Origin: Streptomyces sp. B21-083
GTDB lineage: Bacteria > Actinomycetota > Actinomycetes > Streptomycetales > Streptomycetaceae
Length of the DNA: 64,000 bases
Direction of reading: 5' to 3'
Assembly: GCF_036898825.1 (NCBI RefSeq)
Contig: NZ_JARUND010000004.1
Span: 1 to 64,000 of the forward strand
A program made the position numbers and the translations under genes. A model generated the notes under the pieces. It saw nothing but the letters and a program-made list of their open reading frames with translations. It searched no databases and was not told where the DNA came from. Below are positions 7,737 through 15,940 of this stretch, piece after piece (position 1 is the stretch's first letter; the number at the start of each line of letters is the position of its first letter).

Positions 7737-8969
7737 ATGACCACGATCCGCCGGAACTGGACCAAGCGCGTGACGGACATCCGCACGGCTGCCCGCACCT
7801 GCCGCGCCTACGACTCCGACAGCGGCAACATGCTGCCCGTCGACCCGGCGCGCGCCTTCGAGGCGTGGGAGAGCACGCCGCGCGCCCGGCTCACCGAGGA
7901 CACCCCCGGGCAGAAGTGGACGGTCCACGTTCACTCCAACCGGTTCTACGTCCTGACCGCCGAGAACCCCGCCGCCTCGGCGGACGACGTGCCGGCCGCC
8001 GAGGTTCCCGCGGCCTCCACCGCCGCCCCCACCACCGCGCCCGGCTCCCGGCACGCGCACCAGACCGCCGGACCGGCCAGCGCACCCCAGGACGACAGCG
8101 CGGCTCGCACGCTTGCGCGGCACGCGCGGGCATCCGGTGCGCCGGGCGGTCACGGCCTGCCCGGTCATCTGTCCGACCTGGCGGTCGATCTCGTGGGAAA
8201 GACCGTCCGCGTGAAGCTCGCCCAGGGCTACAGCCACGAGCAGATCCGGGACGAGTTCGAGCAGGAGCGGGCCGAGGCGCAGGCCGCCGGAAACACCGGG
8301 CGGGTTACGGCCCTCGGGACAGTGCTCGAAGTGCACGCGGCGATGGGGGCCGAGGAGGACACCGCCCAGTCGCCCATCGGCCCCGCCCCGGCCGACCACG
8401 GCCACAGCTCCCCGCAGGAGCAGCAGCCCACCCGGCACCGCCCCGACTCCCAGCGAGAAGGACGGGCGAGCGCCGACAGTGTGCTGTCCCACATCGACTC
8501 GGTTCTGCACGACGCCGCCGTCACCGACGACCACACCGTCAGCGACGACGCCATGCGGTCACTCCCCCTGGCCGACCCGGGCGAGATCATCCACGCCTAC
8601 ACCCGCGCCCAGGCCCTGGCAGACGAGGTCCTTGTCGCCGCCGACGCCGACTCGGCCCAGGAGGCTGGCTTCCGCGTCCCGGTCGCCCTCACCAGCGCCG
8701 TATGGGAGGGCTGCGTGGCCTGGAACGAGGGCGACAGCGAGCGGCAGGTACCACAGGACGAACGGGGCCGCCTGTGGGACGTGTTGACCATGTGCCGCGC
8801 GGCGATCCGGCGCAGCGGCGGGTGCGAGGGGCAGGTCACCGTCGACCTGCGGCGAGTGCCACGCGACGGCCGCACCCGGCAGGCCCGCCCGGTCCAGCTC
8901 GTCTGCGCGATCGGGCCCGGCGACCACGGCGAGCCCGTGATCACCATCATGCAGCCCGACGAGGACTGA
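7737..8969 (+). CDS. DUF6573-family protein with N-terminal extension (410 aa)
   Basis: ATG 7737 follows ACAGGAGGACGC, a strong ribosome site. The C-terminal ~130 residues match DUF6573: IIHAYTRAQALADEVLV, FRVPVALTSAVWEGC, GRLWDVLTMCRAA and IGPGDHGEPVITIMQPDED. The family is common on actinobacterial plasmids and phages and has no known biochemical function. The N-terminal ~50 residues are basic; the middle has an Ala/Pro-rich linker and a helical region (SDLAVDLVGKTVRVKLAQGY). A stand-alone DUF6573 protein is encoded on the opposite strand at 19623-19997. A CGGCAA hairpin precedes the gene and a 13-bp GC hairpin follows it. Confidence 0.8.
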   Translation: MTTIRRNWTKRVTDIRTAARTCRAYDSDSGNMLPVDPARAFEAWESTPRARLTEDTPGQKWTVHVHSNRFYVLTAENPAASADDVPAAEVPAASTAAPTTAPGSRHAHQTAGPASAPQDDSAARTLARHARASGAPGGHGLPGHLSDLAVDLVGKTVRVKLAQGYSHEQIRDEFEQERAEAQAAGNTGRVTALGTVLEVHAAMGAEEDTAQSPIGPAPADHGHSSPQEQQPTRHRPDSQREGRASADSVLSHIDSVLHDAAVTDDHTVSDDAMRSLPLADPGEIIHAYTRAQALADEVLVAADADSAQEAGFRVPVALTSAVWEGCVAWNEGDSERQVPQDERGRLWDVLTMCRAAIRRSGGCEGQVTVDLRRVPRDGRTRQARPVQLVCAIGPGDHGEPVITIMQPDED

Positions 8970-8977
8970 CCCTCACC

Positions 8978-9010
8978 GCCCAGGGGGCGGGCACCTTCCG
9001 CCCCCTGGGC
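8978..9010 (+). terminator. GC-rich hairpin, 13-bp perfect stem
   Basis: Stem 8978-8990 / 8998-9010 (GCCCAGGGGGCGG and its complement) with a seven-base loop, nine bases after the stop codon. As at 7655, a CGGCAA hairpin follows shortly (9037). Confidence 0.55.
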
Positions 9011-9036
9011 CTGGCCGACCACGCGGCCGCAGTCCC

Positions 9037-9060
9037 CCGGATGAGCGGCAACTCATCTGG
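9037..9060 (+). promoter_or_regulatory. CGGCAA-loop leader hairpin 4
   Basis: Stem CCGGATGAG/CTCATCTGG (8 Watson-Crick pairs plus one G-T wobble) around CGGCAA (9046-9051), 29 bases before ATG 9089. Compared with hairpin 3, the single change converts a G-C pair to G-T and so keeps the stem. Confidence 0.8.
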
Positions 9061-9088
9061 CACCGACCCGTCGAGAGGGCGAACCATC

Positions 9089-9715
9089 ATGCCGTCCATC
9101 ACTTGCCAACTCGCCGCCGAAGCCGCGCCGTTGATGCCCGGCGACGGCTGGAGTGCCCGCCCGTCCGCCGCCTCCGGCAAGGAGGGTGCCGTTCTGGAAC
9201 ACCCCGACGGGCGGCGCATCGAGATCAGTCCCGCACGGCGTGAGGGGTATGTCCGGGCGAGGGTCGCCTACCCGGACACGTCGTATCACCTGACTCCCCG
9301 GCACCGCCCCAGTACGGAGATGCGCGCCGACCGGGGCGGCAGGGCGCTGGAACAGGCCGTCCGTACCAAGCTGCTGCCGGTCTACGACGAGACCTACCCG
9401 AAGGTGCTCGCGGCCAACGAGGAGTCACACAGGCACTCCGAGGCCCGGGCCGCCGTGGCGGATCGCCTCGTGGGACTGGTCCCGGGAGCAGAGGTCATCC
9501 GGTCCGACCCGTCCCGGATCGTCGAGTACCGCAAGCGCGGGACCATCGAGCGTGTGACCGCGCAGGTTCTCGGCGACGGCCTCAACCTCGTCACCTTCCG
9601 CTACGTCGGCGACGAGGCGACCGAGGCCGTCATGAAGGCCTACGGCGAGGTGATCCGGAGCACCGCACCGGCCCCGGACGGCCGTTCCCGCGATGCCGAC
9701 GAAGCCGCGCGATGA
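9089..9715 (+). CDS. Hypothetical protein (208 aa)
   Basis: ATG 9089 follows GAGAGGGCGAACC and the CGGCAA hairpin. The same frame is open back to 7691 but only as a shadow of the DUF6573 gene. Visible features are HPDGRRIEISPARREGYVRA and RDRxGGRALEQ-like charged segments, then a helical C-terminal half (NEESHRHSEARAAVADRLVG). No family is recognised. Its stop overlaps the next start (ATGA, 9712-9715), so the two are translationally coupled. Confidence 0.7.
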   Translation: MPSITCQLAAEAAPLMPGDGWSARPSAASGKEGAVLEHPDGRRIEISPARREGYVRARVAYPDTSYHLTPRHRPSTEMRADRGGRALEQAVRTKLLPVYDETYPKVLAANEESHRHSEARAAVADRLVGLVPGAEVIRSDPSRIVEYRKRGTIERVTAQVLGDGLNLVTFRYVGDEATEAVMKAYGEVIRSTAPAPDGRSRDADEAAR

Positions 9716-10326
9716 GCACGCCGACCGGCCGCCACCGCTGCCCCTACCGGCCGGGGGCACCGTCCTGGTACGTCCGCGCCACCCATCGCGCCCTGCCCCC
9801 GAGCCGCTTCCCCGCCTTCAAGCGCCAGCAGCTCACCGGCGAGCAGACGGCCGTGTCCGTCGGCCACTCCGGCGAGGACGGCACCGCCCACGTGACGCTG
9901 CTCATCGGCCGCCATCTCGGCAAGCCGCCGAGGCCCGGAGCGGCCCGCGACACCTGGCTACGGGTGTGCGCCGACATCGGCGCCCACCTCCAGAAAGCCG
10001 GGTTCGCCACCGTACCCACGAAGGGCGGCGTACGGGCCACCCCGCCCCGGCCTGAGCCGGTCACCGTCCACCTGGAGCACGGCGACGTGTTCCGTGACGG
10101 GCTCGACGCCTTGGGCCGCTACCGCATCTGGTGCCCCGAGCACCCCCATCTGACCGGCCGCCTGCAGACCGCTCACGGCATGGGACCGCAGGTGTTCACC
10201 TACGTCTACGCGACGGACAGGGCCCGCCACCCGATCTGGCCGACGGGCTTCCACACGCTGCGCGCCGCCGCCGAAGCGTGGGCCGCCCACATGGGCCTGC
10301 CGCCCGTGACGGTGACCGAGATCTGA
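9712..10326 (+). CDS. Hypothetical protein (204 aa)
   Basis: ATG 9712 overlaps the previous stop by four bases. The N-terminus is rich in Arg and aromatic residues (GRHRCPYRPGAPSWYVRATH). The middle contains GEDGTAHVTLLIGRHLG and the C-terminus has FHTLRAAAEAWAAHMGLPP. There are no membrane segments or signal peptide. Family and role are unknown; coupling to the preceding gene suggests the two products act together. Confidence 0.65.
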   Translation: MSTPTGRHRCPYRPGAPSWYVRATHRALPPSRFPAFKRQQLTGEQTAVSVGHSGEDGTAHVTLLIGRHLGKPPRPGAARDTWLRVCADIGAHLQKAGFATVPTKGGVRATPPRPEPVTVHLEHGDVFRDGLDALGRYRIWCPEHPHLTGRLQTAHGMGPQVFTYVYATDRARHPIWPTGFHTLRAAAEAWAAHMGLPPVTVTEI

Positions 10327-10365
10327 CCGCCCCCACGCACCCGCGCCCGTCCGAAGGAGACCCCC

Positions 10366-10826
10366 GTGTCCGACCGTTCCGCGCGCTCCAGCTCTACGTC
10401 TACGCCATGCCCGCCGAGGACCAGGCCGCCGTGCAGCTCGGCATCGACGACAACTGCCTTGAGCCGTACGACGACTCCAGCAGCGGCATCGTGCTCGGGA
10501 TGTGCTACCTGACCGAGGAAGTCCCGGTCGGCTCCGCGTACGACCTTGCCGTGCACCTGCTCACGAAGGCTCCCGGTACGGCGTTCGAGCTGTGGCAGGA
10601 CCCCGTATTCGAGCACGCCGGCCGCTACGTGGCGCGCCTTCCCGGGATCGGCACCTACGAGGGCGTGTGCGACTCCTACGGCTCCCCGCTCGTGAAGCTG
10701 ACCGAGGTGCTCGACGCCCTGACCATGGTGCCGGACAGTGCCTCGGTCCTCCCGGCGGACCACGTCGCGCTCCATGCGCCGTTCTTCACCGCGCTGCGGC
10801 GCGTCCAGACAGCGCGGCAGCCGTGA
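10366..10826 (+). pseudogene. Hypothetical protein (about 153 aa) with a one-base loss near its start
   Basis: GTG 10366 sits at a good distance from GAAGGAGA (10353-10360), but its frame is wrong for the conserved-looking protein that follows. Adding one T at TT 10377-10378 gives a start MSDRFRALQLYVYAMPAEDQ that continues in frame to 10826. Without that correction the gene would have to start at ATG 10407 (139 aa), which lacks a ribosome site. The protein contains IDDNCLEPYDDSSSGIVLG and AYDLAVHLLTKAPGTAFELW. The family is not recognised. The break has the same character as those in the DUF3560 gene. Confidence 0.55.
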
Positions 10827-10864
10827 CCAGCATGGTTGCCCGATATCCCCCAGGAAAAAGGGAG

Positions 10865-10892
10865 TTGCCCCTTGACCGAAAAGGCGTATAAT
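10865..10892 (+). promoter_or_regulatory. Promoter with TATAATTGATT box
   Basis: TTGCCC (10865-10870), 16-base spacer, TATAAT (10887-10892), then TGATTTCA. The preceding AAAAGGCG matches the flank of the other boxes. The hairpin at 10902 begins where transcription should start. Confidence 0.65.
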
Positions 10893-10901
10893 TGATTTCA
10901 C

Positions 10902-10921
10902 GAGCAAGCGGCAACTTGCTC
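10902..10921 (+). promoter_or_regulatory. CGGCAA-loop leader hairpin 5
   Basis: 7-bp perfect stem GAGCAAG/CTTGCTC around CGGCAA (10909-10914), followed by AACACCAACC and a ribosome site, 31 bases before GTG 10952. The stem sequence is unrelated to hairpins 1-4. Confidence 0.8.
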
Positions 10922-10951
10922 AACACCAACCGACCGCACGAGGAGCAATCC

Positions 10952-12508
10952 GTGAGCGACACTGCAACAACCACACCGATGCAGCGGGTCACCCTGCAGC
11001 TCGGCCAGATCCGAGTCAACGAGAACAACGTCCGCCAGGACCTCAACCTGGACGAGAAATTCCTCAAGTCCGTCGCCGCCAACGGCGTGAAGGTCCCCGT
11101 CGTGGTCCTCCCGCTCGGCGAAGACACCTACGAGCTGAAGATGGGCCACCGGCGCTACTTCGCCGCCCGGGCCACCAAGGAGACCGAGGCGGAGCAGGAC
11201 GCGATCGAGGTCCCCGCGTACGTGCTCGACCCCTCCCTGCGCGAGGCGGGGGAGGACTTCATCGACCAGCTCATCGAGAACGACGACGGCTACCGCCGGG
11301 GCCTGACCGAGCTGGAGCAGGCCGACGCCCTGTTCGGCGCGGTCGGTGCGGGCATGAAGCAGGCGAGGGTCGTCCAGCTCACCGGCCGCTCCCGCAAGGA
11401 CGTGTCCCAGGCGGTGAAGACCGCCAAGTCGGTCGGCGAGCGGACCCGTTCGGCACTCGCCGAAGCCGGTACGTACGACCTCGACCTCGAAGTCCTCGGT
11501 GTACTGGGCGAGTTCGACGACGACGGCGACGCCGTAAATCGGCTGTTGGACGCCTACGCCAAGGGCCGCTTCGAGTTCCAGGTGCAGTGGGAGCGCGACG
11601 ACCGCGAAGAGCGGCGCGCCCGTGAGCAGGTCCGCCCGCAGCTGAAGGCCGCCGGTGTGCGCCTGGCCGAGGACGGCGACACGCTTCCGTCGACCGCCGA
11701 GCCGCTCCGCGAGTTTGACGGCCCGGACGGTGAGCCCATGAGCGCCGAGGCGCACGCCGAGTGCCCCGGCCACGTGGCGACTTGGGCCGAGAACCCGCGC
11801 GAGCCCGGCGAGGTGGACTACTTCTGCACCGACCCTGACCGCTTCGGCCACTACCCGCCCCAGGAGGACGCCTCCGAGACAGACGGCGACCGGGCCGAGG
11901 AGCAGCCGCAGGCGCCGGGTGAGGCCAAGCCGTCGGAGCCGTCGCGTGAGTACATCAAGGCGGGCAACAAGGCCTACCGAGCCGCCGAGGGGGCCCGGCA
12001 GGGGTGGCTGAAGGACCTGATCGGCCGCAAGACCGCGCCGAAGCCGCTCGCCGCGTTCATCACCGAGCAGCTCCATTCCTGCCCCAAGCCGGTGGCTCAG
12101 TGGGTGGGCGACGCGGGCCGCCGGGACCTGATCAAGGAACTGACCGGCTACGACAAGCCCGCCGAGCGCGCCAAGTCGGCGACCCCGGCCAAGCTCACCC
12201 TGCTCAACTTCGCGGTGCTGGCTGCGACGTTCGAGAAGCGCATGGGCGAGGTCCGCACGTGGCGCACCGACAGCACCGCCCGGTCCGCCGTCTACGAGCT
12301 GCGGGAAATGCGCGCCGACGCCTGCACGTGGCTGTCGTTCCTCGCCGAGATCGGCTACCCGCTCTCCAGCGTCGAACAGGCCATCGTCGACGACGAGCCC
12401 TACCAGGAGGGCGAGCCGGACGCGGCCGACACCACCGGCCAGGCCGACGAGGACACCGAGGACGACCCGGACGACGTGAGCGCCGAGGACTCCGAGGACG
12501 CGTCCTGA
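10952..12508 (+). CDS. ParB-like nuclease-domain protein (518 aa)
   Basis: GTG 10952 follows GAGGAGCAATCC. Residues about 12-110 form a ParB N-terminal domain: LGQIRVNENNVRQDLNLDE, then KVPVVVLPLGEDTYELKMG and the GHRRYFAA box. It is followed by a helix-turn-helix-like region (LTELEQADALFGAVGAGMKQ, LTGRSRKDVSQAVKTAKS). The C-terminal half is unlike chromosomal ParB, ends in a very acidic tail (DEDTEDDPDDVSAEDSED) and has a Cys/His element near residues 250-275. No parA is adjacent, so it may be a regulator or a replication/segregation factor rather than a standard partition ParB. It is expressed from its own promoter with a CGGCAA hairpin leader; a strong GC hairpin follows. Confidence 0.8.
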   Translation: MSDTATTTPMQRVTLQLGQIRVNENNVRQDLNLDEKFLKSVAANGVKVPVVVLPLGEDTYELKMGHRRYFAARATKETEAEQDAIEVPAYVLDPSLREAGEDFIDQLIENDDGYRRGLTELEQADALFGAVGAGMKQARVVQLTGRSRKDVSQAVKTAKSVGERTRSALAEAGTYDLDLEVLGVLGEFDDDGDAVNRLLDAYAKGRFEFQVQWERDDREERRAREQVRPQLKAAGVRLAEDGDTLPSTAEPLREFDGPDGEPMSAEAHAECPGHVATWAENPREPGEVDYFCTDPDRFGHYPPQEDASETDGDRAEEQPQAPGEAKPSEPSREYIKAGNKAYRAAEGARQGWLKDLIGRKTAPKPLAAFITEQLHSCPKPVAQWVGDAGRRDLIKELTGYDKPAERAKSATPAKLTLLNFAVLAATFEKRMGEVRTWRTDSTARSAVYELREMRADACTWLSFLAEIGYPLSSVEQAIVDDEPYQEGEPDAADTTGQADEDTEDDPDDVSAEDSEDAS

Positions 12509-12514
12509 CCTGCT

Positions 12515-12547
12515 GCCCGGGCCGGACGTGACAGGTCCGGCCCGGGC
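12515..12547 (+). terminator. GC-rich hairpin, 13-bp perfect stem
   Basis: GCCCGGGCCGGAC / GTCCGGCCCGGGC with loop GTGACAG, seven bases after the ParB-like gene stop. It is likely a terminator, or a boundary stem before the next gene at 12590. Confidence 0.55.
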
Positions 12548-12589
12548 CCCTCTTCCCTCTCTGCGCGCGTCCGCCCGGAAGGCCTCGCC

Positions 12590-13213
12590 ATGCTCCGCTC
12601 CGAACTCCGCCTCAACGCCTCTTTGTTCGTCGCCCAGGCCGCCGTCAGCAACCACACCGGCCTGATCGGCCGGGCCGGACTCGCCATGCCGGCCGCGCCG
12701 TTCGGCTCCCCCGCCTGGCAGCTGCCCGCGCTGGTCTCCTACCTTCACCGCCTCCACCGGGACGAGGAGGACCCCTCCCCCGAACTGTGGCGCGCGCACA
12801 CCGAACGCCAGACCGGCCCCGTCCCCCGGCCGCACATCCGCTACCACGGTGACGGCCTACACGATGCGGACGCGGTGTGCGTGCTCGACATCCAGCTCGG
12901 CCCGCGCGACGAGGACACCGGCTGGCCCGCCGCCGACCTCGCCGTCATCGAGCAGGAGGAAGGCTCCTGCCCCTTCGGACGGGTCACCCGCCGCCACGGC
13001 GTCGAGGCGATCGCCGCGTACGCCGCCCAGGAGCTGACCGCCGAGCACGCCCGACTGATGGACCACGCCCGCCAGCACCAGGACTCCTCCTTCGTGCGCC
13101 TCGCCGGACTGGCCCAGCGCGCGACCGAGTGGGCCGACAAGGTCCGCGCCGCCGCGCACGCCGATGCCGTCCACGTCCAGGCCGACCGCGCCCGGTCCCG
13201 CATCACCCGCTGA
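12590..13213 (+). CDS. Hypothetical protein (207 aa)
   Basis: ATG 12590 is preceded by GGAAGGCCTCGCC. The protein is soluble-looking, with RPHIRYHGDGLHDADAVCVL, DLAVIEQEEGSCPFGRVTRR and a helical, Ala/Arg-rich C-terminal third. No known domain is recognised. It lies 46 bases upstream of the next gene in the same direction, probably in one transcript. Confidence 0.65.
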   Translation: MLRSELRLNASLFVAQAAVSNHTGLIGRAGLAMPAAPFGSPAWQLPALVSYLHRLHRDEEDPSPELWRAHTERQTGPVPRPHIRYHGDGLHDADAVCVLDIQLGPRDEDTGWPAADLAVIEQEEGSCPFGRVTRRHGVEAIAAYAAQELTAEHARLMDHARQHQDSSFVRLAGLAQRATEWADKVRAAAHADAVHVQADRARSRITR

Positions 13214-13259
13214 CCGCCCCGCACACCTGCGCCGACTGCCACCGTTGGAGGCCTGCGCC

Positions 13260-14750
13260 ATGTACGAGTTCGAGCCCGCCTCTGCGACCTACGCGATCTC
13301 CGACACCATCGTCGAACACCACCTGCGCGGCCGGGACCGCACCCGCGTGGACCTGCCCGGCGGCTACCGACTGACCCTGCGCAACCGCCAGCTGCACGGC
13401 AAGCTTGAGGCCGCCCTGGCCGCGCCGTCGCCCACCGGCCCCGCCCGGATCTGCACTGCCCGCATCAGCGCCCACACCCCGACGCCCGTCACCTCCCGCA
13501 TTCTCGACACGGTCACCCGCTACGCCCCGGCCCTGCCCGACGCCCGCGACGCCCGCCCGCCCCTGGAGGCCGTTGCCCGCCTGCTCACCACCGGCGCCCC
13601 TTTCCAACGGCCCGGCGAGCCGGGGCTGTTCGTCCGGTTCGGGCATGCGGAAGCCTGGCTGGAAGGCCGGCGGCTCAGCGTCACCCTGGGCAGCCCCGGC
13701 AGCGGACTCAGCCTGGTCCTGGGCGGTCCATGGGACGCGCCGTCCACCGCCCGCCTCACCGCCGCCGTCCTGCGCGAGCTGACCGAGGCCGAGCAGCTCG
13801 CCGGTCAGGTCGCCTCCCTGCTGCAGCCCGGACCGTGGCAGGTCCTGTCCGACCAGTGGCACCCCGCCGCCGCCCTCGTCCTGCCCGCAACCCGCCGCCT
13901 GGCCCCGGAAGACCCGCTCGGCCGCCGCATCTCCCGGGCGCTGCGCGAGGTCCAGCACAACCTCAGCGCGGCACAGCCGGAATGGGACTTCCAGGGACTG
14001 ATCTCCGCCGAGGGCTCGGCCGTGGCCCTGCGCGTCACCCAGCGCGAGCGCGCTGTCCCCCGCATGGTCCGCAAGGTGGTGAGCGACGGCGCGCACGGCC
14101 CGGACGAACTGGGCAACACCCGCACGACGTTCCTCCCCGCCGACCTGCCCCCGCTCCCCAACCTCGCCCCGGCCCTGCCTCCCCACGAAGTCCCGTCCCT
14201 GGACCTCCATGTCGCCCCGCAGAACGAGCGCTACACATACGGCGTGAAGCTGGACCTCGGCGACTGGGCGTACGCCCTGGAACCCCGAGCCGTCTTCTAC
14301 GGGCCCGGCTGGTATCCCTTCCACGAGCACGTGACGCGCCGGGAGAAGGACCCCACCGCCCCGCTCAACGACCGCGAAGTGCCCACCGGACGCACCGTTC
14401 CCGCCCGGGTGCAGCTCTCCCCCGACGTCGAGCACCGCGCCTGGGGCAACGAGTACGTACAGCTCACCCCCGTCGACCACCGGGTCGAGGCGCGGCTGCA
14501 CCTGTACGCCGGCCAGGAGCGGGCTGGCACCCTGGTGCGCACCGTCATGCTGGAGATCGATCTGCGGGCACAGCGGGTGATGCTCCCCGCCCAGACTCCC
14601 GCAGCCCTGCGCCACCAGGCCGCCACGAAGGGCCGTCGAATCCTCGATCTGCTGCTGAGTGCGCGCCGCGAGCGCGCCCAGGGGGCGAGGGAGCCGCGGG
14701 CCGTCCTCGGTCCCTGGGACCGCGGCGACCCACCCGGCGCGGACGCCTGA
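13260..14750 (+). CDS. Large hypothetical protein (496 aa)
   Basis: ATG 13260 follows TTGGAGGCCTGCGCC. The frame opens at 13164, but that extension overlaps the preceding gene. Visible stretches are SATYAISDTIVEHHLRGRDR at the N-terminus, FVRFGHAEAWLEGRRLSVTL in the middle and YGVKLDLGDWAYALEPRAVF toward the C-terminus. There are no membrane segments and no Walker motifs. I recognise no family. The C-terminal part (HRVEARLHLYAGQERAGTLV) looks beta-rich. A CGGCAA hairpin leader for the next gene follows 54 bases after the stop. Confidence 0.7.
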   Translation: MYEFEPASATYAISDTIVEHHLRGRDRTRVDLPGGYRLTLRNRQLHGKLEAALAAPSPTGPARICTARISAHTPTPVTSRILDTVTRYAPALPDARDARPPLEAVARLLTTGAPFQRPGEPGLFVRFGHAEAWLEGRRLSVTLGSPGSGLSLVLGGPWDAPSTARLTAAVLRELTEAEQLAGQVASLLQPGPWQVLSDQWHPAAALVLPATRRLAPEDPLGRRISRALREVQHNLSAAQPEWDFQGLISAEGSAVALRVTQRERAVPRMVRKVVSDGAHGPDELGNTRTTFLPADLPPLPNLAPALPPHEVPSLDLHVAPQNERYTYGVKLDLGDWAYALEPRAVFYGPGWYPFHEHVTRREKDPTAPLNDREVPTGRTVPARVQLSPDVEHRAWGNEYVQLTPVDHRVEARLHLYAGQERAGTLVRTVMLEIDLRAQRVMLPAQTPAALRHQAATKGRRILDLLLSARRERAQGAREPRAVLGPWDRGDPPGADA

Positions 14751-14804
14751 CGAGCGCCGCCACCGCGCAAGCGGTACCCGCGTCGCTCGCCGTTTCGCCT
14801 CACC

Positions 14805-14834
14805 GCCGGTCCGGAGCGGCAACCCCGGACCGGC
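14805..14834 (+). promoter_or_regulatory. CGGCAA-loop leader hairpin 6
   Basis: Twelve-position stem (GCCGGTCCGG side arm) with one A-C mismatch next to the loop-closing G-C pair and loop CGGCAA (14817-14822). It is followed by CTCACCAACTCG and the GTG at 14863, 29 bases beyond. Confidence 0.75.
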
Positions 14835-14862
14835 CCCACTCACCAACTCGAAGGACTCACCC

Positions 14863-15855
14863 GTGAATGCCGTCCTCTCCGCCCCGGCCCGCCCGATGCC
14901 GGCATCGCCGGGGTACGAGCCGTATCCCGAGACGTGCACCTGCACGCCCGCCGTCCGCTACGCCTGCGGCCACTGCTACCACGAACAGTGCCTGGACTGC
15001 GGGTTCTGCACGATGGGCAGCTGTGTCTGCCGCTGCGAGTACGGACTCGGCTTCCACCCGGGTGACTCGCCGCCCGAGGGACCGATGTTCTGGCTCGGCG
15101 GACACCACGCCAAGTCGCTGTCCACCTGGGGCGTGCCGATGTGCGTCTCGCGCTCCGCCCTGACCGGTCGTGCCACGCTGCCGCGCGCCGCCGAGGCCTG
15201 GGTGTACGACTCGGGCGCCTTCTCCGAACTCGACAACCACGGCGGCTGGACGATCGGCCCGCACGCCTACGTCCGCGAGTTGCGCCAGGTCCGCGACGGG
15301 ATCGGCCGCCTGGTCTGGGCCGGTCCGCAGGACTGGATGTGCGAACCCGACATGATCGCCAAAACCGGTCTGTCCGTGCGCGAGCACATCGACCGCACCG
15401 TGGGCAACTTCGTCGACCTGATGGCCGAGGACCCCGGCGTCGACATCATCCCGACCGTCCAGGGCTGGCGGCCGGCCGACTACGAAGCCTGCCTGGACCT
15501 GTACGACAAGCGCGGCGTACGGCTGGCGGACTACCCGCTGGTCGGGGTCGGCTCCGTGTGCCGCCGCAAGTCGATCAAGGACGTCTCGGCCGTCCTCGCC
15601 ACGGTGGCCACCGCCGGGCTCCGCCTGCACGGCTTCGGGCTGAAAACCCAGGCACTCGAAACGTGCGCCGAGTACCTGGCCTCCGCCGACTCCCTGGCGT
15701 GGTCGCGCGACGCCCGCTGGAACGCCCCACTTCCCCAGTGCGAGGGCAAGCACAAGAGCTGCTCCAACTGCGTGCACTGGGCGATGCGCTGGCGCGAACG
15801 CGTCCTGGACGTGCTGCACGCCCCCCGTCAGCTGATGCTCCCCACCACGACCTGA
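14863..15855 (+). CDS. DpdA/TGT-superfamily deazaguanine transglycosylase-like protein
   Basis: 330 aa from GTG 14863. From about residue 70 it matches the DpdA-like branch of the queuine tRNA-ribosyltransferase superfamily: WVYDSGAFSELDNHGGW, VWAGPQDWMCEP, HIDRTVGNFVDLM, IIPTVQGWRPADYEACLDLY, VGVGSVCRRKS, LHGFGLKTQAL and ASADSLAWSRDARW. In characterised relatives DpdA exchanges guanine in DNA for a 7-deazaguanine. A C-terminal Cys/His set (CEGKHKSCSNCVHW) fits the zinc site of the superfamily. The first ~60 residues are an unusual Cys-rich extension (TCTCTPAVRYACGHCYHEQC and more). No preQ0 synthesis genes are present, so precursor would come from the host. A CGGCAA hairpin precedes it, and the Mom-like gene follows. 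Confidence 0.75.
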   Translation: MNAVLSAPARPMPASPGYEPYPETCTCTPAVRYACGHCYHEQCLDCGFCTMGSCVCRCEYGLGFHPGDSPPEGPMFWLGGHHAKSLSTWGVPMCVSRSALTGRATLPRAAEAWVYDSGAFSELDNHGGWTIGPHAYVRELRQVRDGIGRLVWAGPQDWMCEPDMIAKTGLSVREHIDRTVGNFVDLMAEDPGVDIIPTVQGWRPADYEACLDLYDKRGVRLADYPLVGVGSVCRRKSIKDVSAVLATVATAGLRLHGFGLKTQALETCAEYLASADSLAWSRDARWNAPLPQCEGKHKSCSNCVHWAMRWRERVLDVLHAPRQLMLPTTT

Positions 15856-15870
15856 CCCACCGCCGGCCGT

Positions 15871-15902
15871 GCCGGTCCCGGGGCGGCAACCCCGGGACCG
15901 GC
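15871..15902 (+). promoter_or_regulatory. CGGCAA-loop leader hairpin 7
   Basis: 13-bp perfect stem (GCCGGTCCCGGGG and its complement) around CGGCAA (15884-15889), then CTTCACCAACTC, 39 bases before ATG 15941. It lies 16 bases after the DpdA-like stop and may double as a terminator stem. Confidence 0.85.
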
Positions 15903-15940
15903 CTTCCTTCACCAACTCACCGACCCGAGGGAACACCCTG

